Positions 39,137 to 49,313 of a stretch of DNA of 64,000 nucleotides are shown here, in pieces. The stretch is from a virus. Below the pieces are notes generated by a model. It ran no database searches and was not told where the DNA came from. It was given only the letters and a program-made list of their open reading frames with translations. The stretch is taken from the IMG/VR virus record IMGVR_UViG_3300023184_000037, positions 1 through 64,000 of that record; one strand, 5' to 3'. Position 1 is the first letter of the stretch, and each line of letters begins with the position of its first letter. A program made the position numbers and the translations under genes.

Positions 39137-40429
39137 ATGAATAATCTAAATGAATCTAGTATTTTACAGAATGCCCTAGTTGGCGTTGAATTTGAATTTT
39201 ACTCAAATTTCAGTGCGGAAGATACTGCAAAAAAACTTGCAAAATTACTTGGCAAAAAAATTCACGTTGAGGATAAAGCACATAGTGATTTTGAAGTAAC
39301 CAAAGATGAATTTAAAATAGAACCTGATATGTCGGGTGGCGCTAAACTTCTTGAGTTGGTTACTGGAGCCCTTCCATATACCGCAGCCCGATTAATGATA
39401 ATTAATGTTTGTAAGTGGATTGAAGAGAACGGATATACTAACGACAGGTCTTCGATACATTTGAATCTTTCATTTGATAAATCAAAAATTGAAAACAAGT
39501 ATCGTATCTCTAAGATGAACGTTCTTAAATTCATTTTAGATTTTAATGAAGAGCAAGTATTCAAATTCTTCCCTAAAAGAGAAAACTCAGCCTACGCAAA
39601 ATCGATTAAATTTGTACTTCCAAAAGAGGACACTTACTTCTTTGATGGAAAACACATCAATCAACAGAATTTTATTTACCCTGATACAAAATACTACGGG
39701 ATAAATTTTGACAAGAGACATAAAAATTATCTTGAATTCCGATATATTGGAGGAAAGGATTGGGAAAAGAAAACAACTACAATTCTCTACTTAGTTGATC
39801 GTTTCCTACTTCAATTATGGAAATCAACAGAAAACACCGACTTTACGGAATTAAATGCAATTGAATTAAAAAAGATAGTTGCAAACAATCAAAGAATAAT
39901 CGACGCTAGAAGGGACTGGAAAACAATTAAAGATAATTGGAAAAATGTTAAGTTCACTGTTGATATGAAGGATGACCCTAGAGTAGTTGATATGTACTGG
40001 AGTTCAGTTAAAGAAAGAGTGATGAGATTGTTTACCCATGGAGACCTTAGTAAAGGACATATTAATTATGATTCTGACGCTGGTAAAATTCAAGTAAATG
40101 GAGGTCGTCTAGAATATTGTGTTGACCTTAGAGGATATGAATTTGTAAGTTGTTTTTTACGAGGAGAATTTACAGAATGCGATATGTATGGATGCGATGT
40201 TAGTGGTTCAGATATTCATTATTGTAATTTCTATCAATCAACTCAAATTAATAGTTCTAAATTAGATGGTTCTTATGTTCATGGTACCTGCACAGCAAAC
40301 GATTGTTATGTTTATGGAAAAGGAACTTTTAAAGGAACTATGAACGGTGGAATCTTTAGAGAGGGTACTTATGATAAAAAACTTGCTAAATTTAATGATG
40401 TTGAAATTGTTAAATCTAGAACAATATAA
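39137..40429 (+). CDS. Amidoligase-like protein with pentapeptide-like C-terminus
   Basis: 430 residues. VGVEFEF (15-21) at the start, then DMSGGAKLLELVTG and SSIHLNLSFD, and YYGINFDKRHKNYLEFRYIGG, follow the order of the COOH-NH2 ligase (amidoligase) family: a GxExE strand, an SxHxH-like strand and an ExR strand. The C-terminal 110 residues carry about 20-residue turns like CSCFLRGEFTECDMYGCDVSG that resemble pentapeptide/beta-helix repeats. The enzyme could link an amino group to a peptide or modify the cell wall or a virion protein. It opens MNNLNES, a possible short leader. The family call is moderate. Confidence 0.5.
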   Translation: MNNLNESSILQNALVGVEFEFYSNFSAEDTAKKLAKLLGKKIHVEDKAHSDFEVTKDEFKIEPDMSGGAKLLELVTGALPYTAARLMIINVCKWIEENGYTNDRSSIHLNLSFDKSKIENKYRISKMNVLKFILDFNEEQVFKFFPKRENSAYAKSIKFVLPKEDTYFFDGKHINQQNFIYPDTKYYGINFDKRHKNYLEFRYIGGKDWEKKTTTILYLVDRFLLQLWKSTENTDFTELNAIELKKIVANNQRIIDARRDWKTIKDNWKNVKFTVDMKDDPRVVDMYWSSVKERVMRLFTHGDLSKGHINYDSDAGKIQVNGGRLEYCVDLRGYEFVSCFLRGEFTECDMYGCDVSGSDIHYCNFYQSTQINSSKLDGSYVHGTCTANDCYVYGKGTFKGTMNGGIFREGTYDKKLAKFNDVEIVKSRTI

Positions 40430-40444
40430 AAATAAAATAAAAAA

Positions 40445-41275
40445 ATGGGTAATATATTAATAGGTAACCAAGGATATCAAGAACATCCGGAATGGGACAC
40501 AGAATGCTTTAATAATTTTGTAGATGAACTTGCCGCAGATATAACAGGTTCATGCATGATACCGATGAACCTTCCAAAAAGTGAAGTTCAAAACATAGTT
40601 AAAAGAGCAAAGAAATGGTTCTATAAAAATTATGAGTATTCAGTACAAGAAAACTTTTTAGTAATTCCGGCGGAAATGTTCGCATCGGATCATTTTAAAT
40701 ATTCAAGGTCTTTTACGCTACCCGGAATGGACCCTGTAACTGGAGGTGGTGAAATATTTTCAGTATTTGCAGTACTTGAAAGAGGAAACTCTTGGGGTGG
40801 TAGTATGGATATTAACTTTACGCAAGGGGATTTTGCAATCGAAAGAATGTTAATGGGTGGTATTTATGGAGGTTCTAAAACTGGACAAGCTGCAGAAAAT
40901 TTACAATACTACGTAATCAATGAATCATTTTTTGACCTAGCTCGCCAAATTTTTAAGAATCCTTATAGTTTTCATTATAGCCAACTTACACATGAATTAA
41001 AATTCATGGGAGAAACTCCGAAAAAAGATACAATTTTAAAAGTTTACCAAACTATTCCGGAATGCGCTCTATTTGGAGATGAAGCATTTTTTAGATATTG
41101 TTCAGCTAAAATTAAAATCTCTTTAGGACAAAAACTTGGAATATTTGGATTTGCACTTCCTGGAAATATTCAAGTAAATCCAGACCTGATTAAAGGACTT
41201 GGTGAAGAGGAATTATCTTCATTGATTGAAGAAATTAAGAGTGACGAAGGTACCGACTGGATGTTCCATTCTTAA
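40445..41275 (+). CDS. Putative neck/tail virion protein (276 aa)
   Basis: It contains IPMNLPKSEVQNIVKRAKKWFYKNYEYSVQENFLVIP, a pattern seen in structural proteins of large phages. The middle part is Gly-rich (GGGEIFSVFAVLERGNSWGGSMD) and the C-terminal part mixed. The neighbours are baseplate genes. I cannot assign a T4 counterpart with confidence. It is probably a virion component. Confidence 0.5.
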   Translation: MGNILIGNQGYQEHPEWDTECFNNFVDELAADITGSCMIPMNLPKSEVQNIVKRAKKWFYKNYEYSVQENFLVIPAEMFASDHFKYSRSFTLPGMDPVTGGGEIFSVFAVLERGNSWGGSMDINFTQGDFAIERMLMGGIYGGSKTGQAAENLQYYVINESFFDLARQIFKNPYSFHYSQLTHELKFMGETPKKDTILKVYQTIPECALFGDEAFFRYCSAKIKISLGQKLGIFGFALPGNIQVNPDLIKGLGEEELSSLIEEIKSDEGTDWMFHS

Positions 41276-41291
41276 ACAAATATATATTATT

Positions 41292-41645
41292 ATGGAATTA
41301 TACATAAAAACATTAGGTGACCCTAACTATGACGAGGATCAGTTACAAATCGATGAAGATATTGCACTGATAATATCCCAAATCGAAACATTGATATTTA
41401 CCGAGAAGGGCGATGTTATGGGAGACCCTGAATTTGGGCTTAACCTTGAAGATTATGTATATTCCTTTATGTACAATGATACAATGTTACAAGGGGTAGT
41501 TCAAAGCGCTATTTCGCGATACATTCCATTAGCCGCAAAAATACCAGTCCATGTTACTGTTGAATTTGCCGAGTTAACCGAAAAAAATATGGTTTTTATA
41601 GATATATCTATTGACTATAAGCATGGAATAACTATCGCTATATAA
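41292..41645 (+). CDS. gp25-like baseplate wedge protein
   Basis: The frame opens earlier (41226) within the previous gene; the ATG at 41292 follows an AT-rich leader and gives the expected start MELYIKTLGD. The 117 residues include IALIISQIETLIFTEKGDVMGDPEFGLNLEDYVY, which is the gp25/GpW-lysozyme fold signature of contractile-tail baseplates (TxxGExxxxPxFG). It joins wedge to sheath. It precedes the gp6-like gene, as in T4-type baseplate operons. Confidence 0.85.
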   Translation: MELYIKTLGDPNYDEDQLQIDEDIALIISQIETLIFTEKGDVMGDPEFGLNLEDYVYSFMYNDTMLQGVVQSAISRYIPLAAKIPVHVTVEFAELTEKNMVFIDISIDYKHGITIAI

Positions 41646-41658
41646 AAAAATAAATGAG

Positions 41659-43479
41659 ATGACTGAATTAAAATTTTTATCAAAGGCCAGAATTAAGGCT
41701 ACTGAAATGATCGCCGATACTCGAACATATATTTCAAGAGTATATGGGCGATCAAGCGATTTATTTACAACAGCTTCGCCATATTCTCAGATACTTGAAG
41801 TATTAGCTGAAATTACTAATTTAGTATTCTTTTATATTGAAGATGCTACAGTTGAACAAAATATCCTAACAGCACAGGACCCTGAATCTATATATGGACT
41901 TGCAAGACTTGCAGGCCATGACGCATTTAGAGGTTCATCTGCGATAGGCGAATTAAAAATAAGACTAAATACAAGCGCATTTAATGATATTGAAGGAAGT
42001 ACATTAAATATACCTGCAAATTCAATAATCAAAGCAAGTAAAAACGGTTTAGAATATATCTTAAGAACTAACAATGACCAATTTGTAATTCAAAAAAGTA
42101 ACCCTGATTATATTTATATTCCGGTTATTCAGGGTAAAATTGAAAAACAAACCCTAACCGGGACTGGAGAAAAACTACAATCATTTAACGTAATTGTTAA
42201 AAAGAATACTGATAATGACTCTGTTAGAGTTAGTGTTAATAGTGAATTGTGGAGCAAATATGATTCTCTATACGATATGCAAGTTGGAACCAAAGGATAT
42301 ATGGTTAAAACTGGAATTACCGGAGGTCTAGATATTTATTTTGGTAATGGTTCATTTGGAGAAATTCCACCTATAGGTTCTACAATTGATATTGAATATA
42401 TTGTTTCAGAAGGGAGCAAAGGTAATTTAACAGGTTCTAAAGACCTTAATTTTAAATTTCAAACCGAAGGTTTTGACTCGCTTGGAAATTCATGTAACCT
42501 AAATAAATTATTAGAGGCTTCTTTTACAGTTGCACCTAACATGGGATCAGATCCTGAAAGTATTGAACTTACCAAATTGATTGCACCTCTGCAAAGTCAC
42601 TCATTTGTACTAGCAACTCCTGATAATTACGAGGCATTTCTTTCTAAGTATGGAATGTTTTCATATCTAGATGCGTACAATACTACAAATGATGGGTATA
42701 TTGATGACGATAACGTTATTTACCTATTCATGTTACCGGATACAAAAAGAAAACTGAGCAAAAATAACGACTATTTCAATCTGCACTTGGAGGAATTCTT
42801 TTTCTCAGAAGATGAAAAGAATGCATTCCTTACAACATTGGAAAATTCAGGTCGACAGATGGTAACTACTGAAGTTAAAATAGTAGAACCTAAGGCTCAA
42901 TATTTTAGAATGGACGTTAAGGTAAGATACTTTGAAGGTTATAATAAAGTTAACCTATTTGGGGAAATACGTTCAAAAATATCTGATTACTTAATTAATA
43001 TAACAAGAAGAGACCGTTTACCAAAATCCGATATTATTGCGCTATTAGAAGGTGTTGAAGGTATCGACTCGGTAAATGTACGATTTGTTTCTGAAAAGGA
43101 GGAAACTGCAAGAAGATTAGGTTATTACACTAGTGAAACTGTAACTGTAACTCCATCAACTACAACTCTTGAAGACATCGGAAATGGAAAACAAAAATAC
43201 GTTTTCTTTAAAAGAAACGTTCAAACAACCCTTGTTAATTTTGAACCAAATGCACCACTTCCAGAAAATGTAATTAACTTGGACTCTTTTGGAGATATTC
43301 TATTAGAGAAAGAAGAGGTTGCCCTATTCAGAGGAGGATGGGTAGATCGAGAAGGTGCAATGGTATTAGATGACGCAAAAGTTGGAGAGATGGCAGCACT
43401 ATCTGTTTACTTTGATGAACCTGCCGTACCAAATACTATTTTTAGTAGAGTACAGGCCCAAAATAGAAAAGCAATGTAA
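41659..43479 (+). CDS. gp6/baseplate J-like wedge protein
   Basis: 606 residues. DLFTTASPYSQILEVLAEITNLVFFYIEDATVEQNILTAQ and the later GDPTT-like beta region fit the J/gp6 family: a helical N-terminal domain and a beta core with repeated strands near INIPANSIIKASKNG. The C-terminal part has GVEGIDSVNVRFVS. The gene directly follows gp25 and overlaps the next by one base. It forms the ring of wedges. Confidence 0.8.
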   Translation: MTELKFLSKARIKATEMIADTRTYISRVYGRSSDLFTTASPYSQILEVLAEITNLVFFYIEDATVEQNILTAQDPESIYGLARLAGHDAFRGSSAIGELKIRLNTSAFNDIEGSTLNIPANSIIKASKNGLEYILRTNNDQFVIQKSNPDYIYIPVIQGKIEKQTLTGTGEKLQSFNVIVKKNTDNDSVRVSVNSELWSKYDSLYDMQVGTKGYMVKTGITGGLDIYFGNGSFGEIPPIGSTIDIEYIVSEGSKGNLTGSKDLNFKFQTEGFDSLGNSCNLNKLLEASFTVAPNMGSDPESIELTKLIAPLQSHSFVLATPDNYEAFLSKYGMFSYLDAYNTTNDGYIDDDNVIYLFMLPDTKRKLSKNNDYFNLHLEEFFFSEDEKNAFLTTLENSGRQMVTTEVKIVEPKAQYFRMDVKVRYFEGYNKVNLFGEIRSKISDYLINITRRDRLPKSDIIALLEGVEGIDSVNVRFVSEKEETARRLGYYTSETVTVTPSTTTLEDIGNGKQKYVFFKRNVQTTLVNFEPNAPLPENVINLDSFGDILLEKEEVALFRGGWVDREGAMVLDDAKVGEMAALSVYFDEPAVPNTIFSRVQAQNRKAM

Positions 43480-43748
43480 TGGCTATTTTAAGTAATTTAT
43501 TTAAAGTTCGTAAAGTAAGGAGTTACGATACTCGACTTTCAGTAATGGATAAAAGATTACATGAAGGTAACGATTATCGAACAAACATATTGAGTAATTC
43601 AATATCGAAATATATACAACGAAATGATACAATGTATGATTTTATTGTGATGATGCAACATGTTGTCGCTGATTGGGTTGATTCTGTAACGTATTTAAAG
43701 GCATACAAATCATATACAATTAGAAAAGACGATAAAAAAGTTAAGTAA
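43479..43748 (+). CDS. Small baseplate-region protein (89 aa)
   Basis: It overlaps the gp6-like gene by one base. A basic helical protein (LSNLFKVRKVRSYDTRLSVM). No family is recognised. The position between gp6- and gp7-like genes suggests a wedge accessory. Confidence 0.5.
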   Translation: MAILSNLFKVRKVRSYDTRLSVMDKRLHEGNDYRTNILSNSISKYIQRNDTMYDFIVMMQHVVADWVDSVTYLKAYKSYTIRKDDKKVK

Positions 43749-43750
43749 GA

Positions 43751-46738
43751 ATGGCAAATCAAAATTTAAGATTTTTTGATAGTGAATCAAATGACCTAAA
43801 CCTTCTATATAATTCAGATACGAATATATGGGAGGGAGTTTGTTATTTACCGAAAGTATCGACTGGACTATACGAAACTCTAACAATATACATATTAGAA
43901 CAGGTTGAAGGTGAGCTGGGAGGCGACAAGTTTATTACACCAATTGAAAGTAGCAATTCTGGCGGTTCCGGATCTAAGTTTAAATTCAAGTTTTTTAGTG
44001 GTTATGAATTTAGTGAAGACATATTTATGTACAGTGCTAAAAATAATAATGGAGTTCTTGAAATTCAAAAAGATGAGGTACAAATCCATAAAATATTAAC
44101 TCCAAATCAAGCAAATGTAGTAGGTACAAATGCCAATGGTTTTAAAATAATTGGTAGTAATGTTCCAATGATTCCTGTTAAGTGCAATGTTGCGCTTATG
44201 AGTGAGGAAGATAATTATCATACCAGAATTCTTGACATTTATGAATATACTAGTGGAGAACAAGATGGGCCAGAAGTATTAATTGCAAGCATTAGAATAT
44301 ATGGAGAAACAGAATCTGAAGACGAAAGACTTGGGGTTCTACTATCAAATATGGGAATGTCCCTATCTGAGGAAGAGTATATTATACTTAAAGATTCAAA
44401 CATTTTGGAGATGTCTCCAGACTGGATTTTAATGAATCAAAAGAGAAAGGAACTCTTGCTAGAGGCATCTCAAATACAACCATTTGTCGGTACGTATAAA
44501 GCCCTTCTAAATGCAATTGATTTTTACGGTTACAATAAAATAACAATCAAAGAATATTGGTTGAATATTAATGAACAGGCAGAAAACTTTGGAAAACTGC
44601 AAGCAATTGCACTTCCAAATCAAGACGCTGTTGGATTTCTTGCAAATAAAAATCAAGGAAACCAGTTGCCAAGTTCTAATTTAAAAAAGACTAGCAGATT
44701 TTCTCTTGTATACAGATTAAATGAAGCAGACGGAAATGTTGATGAATGGGATATCCCCACTGTAGTTGAATCGACTGATTACAGTCCAGATGAGGTACTT
44801 ATAAAACTATATGGACTTAAGAATAAATTACAAGAAAAGTACCTACCTCTCCAGGCTAAAATCGTAGATATTACAGGAGAAGGTGATTATTTTGCACAAT
44901 TTAATTTAAACGTTTGGAACAATCAGCACTTTATTAAAGACCAAACTGCTGGACAGAAGGTTGACTTTAGTAGATACCCAAAGGAGAGACAATTATATAT
45001 TGAAGACCTTAGAAAGGTTGATTATAGATTAACTGGAATTAACCAAGACTTTTCTGCTCTTGGTGTTAATACTAGAGAGGCGATAGCTAATTCTATTATA
45101 AATTTCTATGATGAATATTATTTTGATGAGCTGTCAAGCTTCAACACTCTTACTGGAATTCCAGTTGGATGTCCTATTGTTTTAAATGCGGACTCATTTA
45201 TTGGAAGTTGGGATTCTGCAGAATTTACATGGTTAGACGCTGGTAAAGATTATGTAGGTGGTGCAGTTGGATATAACTTTTTTGATGATTTTCCTCCACC
45301 CCCAACTGGATATCCCACAACTGGAGTTAGACCTAATACAATATGCCTTGGACCAACATGCCCGATACCAGTACCTATAGGAACTGTACCAGTAGGAACA
45401 GCGCCAACGGTAAACTTTACATATTGGGATTATTTGCATGCAAATGAACAATACATTTTATGTACATGGGATAATTGGTGGAGACAAGGTATATATGAAT
45501 TAGAATGGACAATACTTGGGCCTAGAGGTTATTCAAAATCTTTTAGAGGACCTGTTGGATTCTACGATATTACTGGAACATTCCGCCCACGATATCAACA
45601 ATTTCCTGTAGTACTTCCATATGCTGGAACATACTCTGTTGAATTGTCTATATTTGACCTTTATAATGTTCGAAGTTCTTATAGAAAGCCTGACTATTTT
45701 GAAGTTAAAAACAAAAATGTTGAAGTTTACGGAATATTCCAAAGAATGTTACCACAATTAAATTGGAACGAGTACAAGTACGATTACGATGTTGCAGGTA
45801 GTGACTGGGATTGGGCTAGAGAGAATACAATCGATGTTGATAGTGTTATCGCAACATATTATTTAACGTTAGACCGGGCCAACTATGTTCACGACGAAGA
45901 GAATGGTGTAGAGTTTTCTACAGTGCGAAGATATGTTGACCCAAATACGGTGACAGGATTTAATGAAACTGCAGGACCATATCAGTGGAGAGCCTTAAGA
46001 ACTCAATTATGGGAAGATGGCGAAGAAGTTAACTGGGACATGATGAGAGTTGGAGCAGATATTAACTCATCGTTTAAGATAGATTTAAGACAATCTGGAG
46101 GTTATAATAATGGTTATGAGTTTTATATAACTCAATATGATGTAAATTCAAACTTATTAATTACCGATTCTTATGAAATACAATCCCCATATCCAATTGA
46201 CGATAATGATTTAGCAGCATGGAGCGCTATTGCAAATGAACTTTCTCAATTAGATCCGGTAGCGCATCCAATCTTGACCAAATTTAATTACAATCCAATC
46301 TTGATCGATACCAATAATAATGGAACTGAAGATACTTGCGAATACATATTGGTAGTTGGTGAAGAACCTTCTAGAACCCATGATTATTTTAGTGTTGGAT
46401 TTAACAATGTAGCGGGTGGAGAAGTAGTTGCAGGATCTGAACTTCATTTTGAAAGTTACAATCCAAATTATCATGACATTTGCGTCATCGATAGTCACAT
46501 GAATGTTAAGCGATTAAATCATGTTACATTTTCATACGATACTACTAATATGCCAGGAATCGTTAAACAAGAGTGGACTCTTAAAAATAATAACGAGAAT
46601 GTAAATGATATATATTATAGTAATACATGGCTGACATACCTATTCAAACACAAAGGTGATTACACTGTTGAATTAGAACTGACCGACGTGAATGGAAATA
46701 AAAACAAAATAAATAAAAATATATTAAAAATCATTTAA
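43751..46738 (+). CDS. gp7-like baseplate wedge protein with Ig/PKD-like repeats (995 aa)
   Basis: The N-terminal half has YNSDTNIWEGVCYLPKV and FVGTYKALLNAIDFYGYNKITIKEYWLN, resembling the tail protein I/gp7 wedge region. The C-terminal half holds several beta domains, with PKD/Ig-like turns such as GDYTVELELTDVNGNKNK at the end. A Pro-rich patch is visible (FPPPPTGYPTTG, about 515). It lies in the wedge operon 2-3 bases from both neighbours. It probably connects wedges to the fibres. Confidence 0.55.
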   Translation: MANQNLRFFDSESNDLNLLYNSDTNIWEGVCYLPKVSTGLYETLTIYILEQVEGELGGDKFITPIESSNSGGSGSKFKFKFFSGYEFSEDIFMYSAKNNNGVLEIQKDEVQIHKILTPNQANVVGTNANGFKIIGSNVPMIPVKCNVALMSEEDNYHTRILDIYEYTSGEQDGPEVLIASIRIYGETESEDERLGVLLSNMGMSLSEEEYIILKDSNILEMSPDWILMNQKRKELLLEASQIQPFVGTYKALLNAIDFYGYNKITIKEYWLNINEQAENFGKLQAIALPNQDAVGFLANKNQGNQLPSSNLKKTSRFSLVYRLNEADGNVDEWDIPTVVESTDYSPDEVLIKLYGLKNKLQEKYLPLQAKIVDITGEGDYFAQFNLNVWNNQHFIKDQTAGQKVDFSRYPKERQLYIEDLRKVDYRLTGINQDFSALGVNTREAIANSIINFYDEYYFDELSSFNTLTGIPVGCPIVLNADSFIGSWDSAEFTWLDAGKDYVGGAVGYNFFDDFPPPPTGYPTTGVRPNTICLGPTCPIPVPIGTVPVGTAPTVNFTYWDYLHANEQYILCTWDNWWRQGIYELEWTILGPRGYSKSFRGPVGFYDITGTFRPRYQQFPVVLPYAGTYSVELSIFDLYNVRSSYRKPDYFEVKNKNVEVYGIFQRMLPQLNWNEYKYDYDVAGSDWDWARENTIDVDSVIATYYLTLDRANYVHDEENGVEFSTVRRYVDPNTVTGFNETAGPYQWRALRTQLWEDGEEVNWDMMRVGADINSSFKIDLRQSGGYNNGYEFYITQYDVNSNLLITDSYEIQSPYPIDDNDLAAWSAIANELSQLDPVAHPILTKFNYNPILIDTNNNGTEDTCEYILVVGEEPSRTHDYFSVGFNNVAGGEVVAGSELHFESYNPNYHDICVIDSHMNVKRLNHVTFSYDTTNMPGIVKQEWTLKNNNENVNDIYYSNTWLTYLFKHKGDYTVELELTDVNGNKNKINKNILKII

Positions 46739-46739
46739 A

Positions 46740-47345
46740 ATGGCAAGTATAACAACAATCCTAGGAACCGACAGTGTTTCTTCATCTAGAATCGTAATTA
46801 ATAATAATTTTGCAGCTCTTAATCAAGATTTAGCAGACATTCAATCATTCTTAAATACGACAAATCAAACACTTACATTAACTGGACAAATTCAAGGTGG
46901 TACACTAAGAGTTAATAATGGTTCTATCGATCTTTTTAAAGTTGATGCGAATGAAGTTAATGTTAATTTACCGATCAAGTTAAATCAAAATACTTATATT
47001 GAGAAAGGATTAATGCATAACGTATACTACAATGCAATTAATTTACCTGCTGCTAATGCGTATGCGTATACTACTTACGTTTTAGATGCAACTAACGTAT
47101 TTTGGGCAAGTACACAATTATTGAATGCTGCTGAAGATGGCCAAGAGGTTACATTTATTGCAAATGGAGGAACTCAACCAATTAAATTTAACCAAAGTAA
47201 TATACTAGGAATTGTACAGCCTGTTCAAATATTAACAGGAGGTTCATTGACACTAAGATATATTGCTAGCATCAGTAAATTTGTTATAGTATCTGCGTTC
47301 AGATGTACAATACAGGGATTTGACTCTATTGTTGATTTAATATAA
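46740..47345 (+). CDS. Tail fibre or baseplate accessory protein (201 aa)
   Basis: It begins ASITTILGTDSVSSSRIVINNNFAALNQDL. This SSSRxxINxNFxxL opening is close to the KINYNFDQL start of the downstream fibre proteins, so it is a likely baseplate-attachment module. The remaining beta-rich sequence carries no enzyme motif. Confidence 0.55.
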   Translation: MASITTILGTDSVSSSRIVINNNFAALNQDLADIQSFLNTTNQTLTLTGQIQGGTLRVNNGSIDLFKVDANEVNVNLPIKLNQNTYIEKGLMHNVYYNAINLPAANAYAYTTYVLDATNVFWASTQLLNAAEDGQEVTFIANGGTQPIKFNQSNILGIVQPVQILTGGSLTLRYIASISKFVIVSAFRCTIQGFDSIVDLI

Positions 47346-47365
47346 ATATAAACCTAATTGCGTAA

Positions 47366-49312
47366 ATGGCAACACCATTAATAAGAATACCCCAAGAACA
47401 GGGAGGTACATTGTATGCATTTTCAAGTGCTGCTCGAGATTTAACAAGGGCTTACTATAATCCCGATATAAATTTTGAGTACTCTAAATTTGCATTGATA
47501 GATATCCCAGTGGTATCAGCACCTTCTCCGGGTAGCGGAGAAAACTTTATACAATTTGACAATTTATATGAAGGTGGATCCCTTCCTCCTGGTGGACAAG
47601 CGCCATCATATACTCCTGATGGAAATGCAAATGTTGATTTTGCACAGACTCTACAGAACTATGCACTTAATTTTGAGAATTTTGTACTAACTGACGACGA
47701 TTTTGATAATGCAATCTATTCTACAGATGCAGAAAAAATATTGTTTAAATGGTTACATCATTTAGGAGCTTTTGAGGTTAAAGCCGCAAATTCTCAACAA
47801 GTTGTTAGTGGATATTCTAGAGCTATTGAAAATGAAGAGACTACCGACACTGGTAATAATTATTCTAGAGTTGTAAAATATGTTGGAAATATCGACGTTT
47901 CAAATGATAAAAATTATCAAGGAAACACTTACAATGAAATATTTGTAAATGTTCCATCTTCAGTAGGTTATACTCCTGAGATATTATTTAAGTCTACTCC
48001 TTATAATACAACTGCAACTGCGTACCAACCTGATAGTGAAATTAATGGAAGAAGCGGACAAACGCATCCTGATGCTTTTTTAGATTTATATTCTTTAGCA
48101 GATCAGGACAACGGTAAGATTAATTTAGACCCAGTAAACTTATATAACTATGGTATTGAATGGAATACTTCAGTATATGCTAAAATTGCAAACGATCCAC
48201 AGGTTCATAACTTTTTAGATTATTCTAAAAGAGGAGGAGACTTTAGATTTAACGCAATACTAGTTTATTATGACCTATATTCAAAATCAAATATTGCCAA
48301 TAAGTCTACTAATCTTTATGGTATATTAATATTAGATAACTTCAAGGACGATCCAATTAATAATGGATGGTATATACCTGAACTGACTAAATATAAACCA
48401 AATGACGTTACTGGACTTAATGGTAATGCATTTGCCCTTAAATTAAATGTAAAATTTAACTCTTCTCTGGATAATGTAGGTGTTGAACTAAATATTAACG
48501 ACTACTCTACATTTTCGATGGATATTTTCTTGGACACGACAACTGCCCTTGAAAATGCTGCTAAACTATTAGTTGATGCTGCAAATTCTTATGGTGCAAT
48601 TGCTGAAAGAGTAGCCTACTTAGAAAATTTAGTTGCATCTAGTACTTCAACTGATTATTCTACTAAGATTACAGCATTAGAAGCTGCTGTTGAAAGTGCA
48701 TCTTTAAATTATGCATCTTCAACTTCAATTCTGGATATGATTACTTCGGTAAATAAGAGGTTAAATCAAATGATTAGCGGGGTTATTCCTACCGAAATTC
48801 AATACAACACAAATGTACTTGGAGCTGGAGATGGAATAAAAATCGACAAGTCAAATCCTAGCATGATTAAAATAGTTAATGACAATAATGGTTATACATT
48901 AAATGCTGTTTTTAATTATGACTACATATCGGGAACTTCAGGTTCTCTAATTGCTCCAAGTAATTTATTTAACTTAAATCTTACTGCATCTACCGGCTTA
49001 ATTACTAGAATTAAACCATTTGAAAATCTAATTAGAATAAACACTAATACGGGTACAATGACCGGAGACTTGAATATATACTTAGATGACAGTATTAATA
49101 CTTGGAAAAATGGGCAAACTGTTAAGTTTTCTTTTAGAAATCAATTGCCAAATTTAGGAAGTTACAAAATAAATATATACACTGACAAAAATAACGGTTA
49201 CGTGTTAAAATCTTCTATACTTAGCGGTGATTTATTAAGCCAAAAACCTTACTTTGAATTAATATGTATAGATGAAATAAACAAGACATTTGAACTTGAA
49301 ATAATAAGATAA
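47366..49312 (+). CDS. Tail fibre-region structural protein (648 aa)
   Basis: Asn/Ser/Thr-rich protein, low in Cys, with a helical coiled coil near 425-475 (AAKLLVDAANSYGAIAERVAYL) and a beta C-terminal tail. Its composition fits tail fibre or structural proteins. No specific domain is identified. It is followed after one base by the next large protein. Confidence 0.5.
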   Translation: MATPLIRIPQEQGGTLYAFSSAARDLTRAYYNPDINFEYSKFALIDIPVVSAPSPGSGENFIQFDNLYEGGSLPPGGQAPSYTPDGNANVDFAQTLQNYALNFENFVLTDDDFDNAIYSTDAEKILFKWLHHLGAFEVKAANSQQVVSGYSRAIENEETTDTGNNYSRVVKYVGNIDVSNDKNYQGNTYNEIFVNVPSSVGYTPEILFKSTPYNTTATAYQPDSEINGRSGQTHPDAFLDLYSLADQDNGKINLDPVNLYNYGIEWNTSVYAKIANDPQVHNFLDYSKRGGDFRFNAILVYYDLYSKSNIANKSTNLYGILILDNFKDDPINNGWYIPELTKYKPNDVTGLNGNAFALKLNVKFNSSLDNVGVELNINDYSTFSMDIFLDTTTALENAAKLLVDAANSYGAIAERVAYLENLVASSTSTDYSTKITALEAAVESASLNYASSTSILDMITSVNKRLNQMISGVIPTEIQYNTNVLGAGDGIKIDKSNPSMIKIVNDNNGYTLNAVFNYDYISGTSGSLIAPSNLFNLNLTASTGLITRIKPFENLIRINTNTGTMTGDLNIYLDDSINTWKNGQTVKFSFRNQLPNLGSYKINIYTDKNNGYVLKSSILSGDLLSQKPYFELICIDEINKTFELEIIR

Positions 49313-49313
49313 T

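Noticed and set aside
41226-41291. Longer start of the gp25-like protein
   Set aside because: The extension lies inside the previous gene; the ATG at 41292 matches the family start.
45233-45742. Minus-strand frames inside the gp7-like gene
   Set aside because: Shadow frames of a long coding region with skewed composition.
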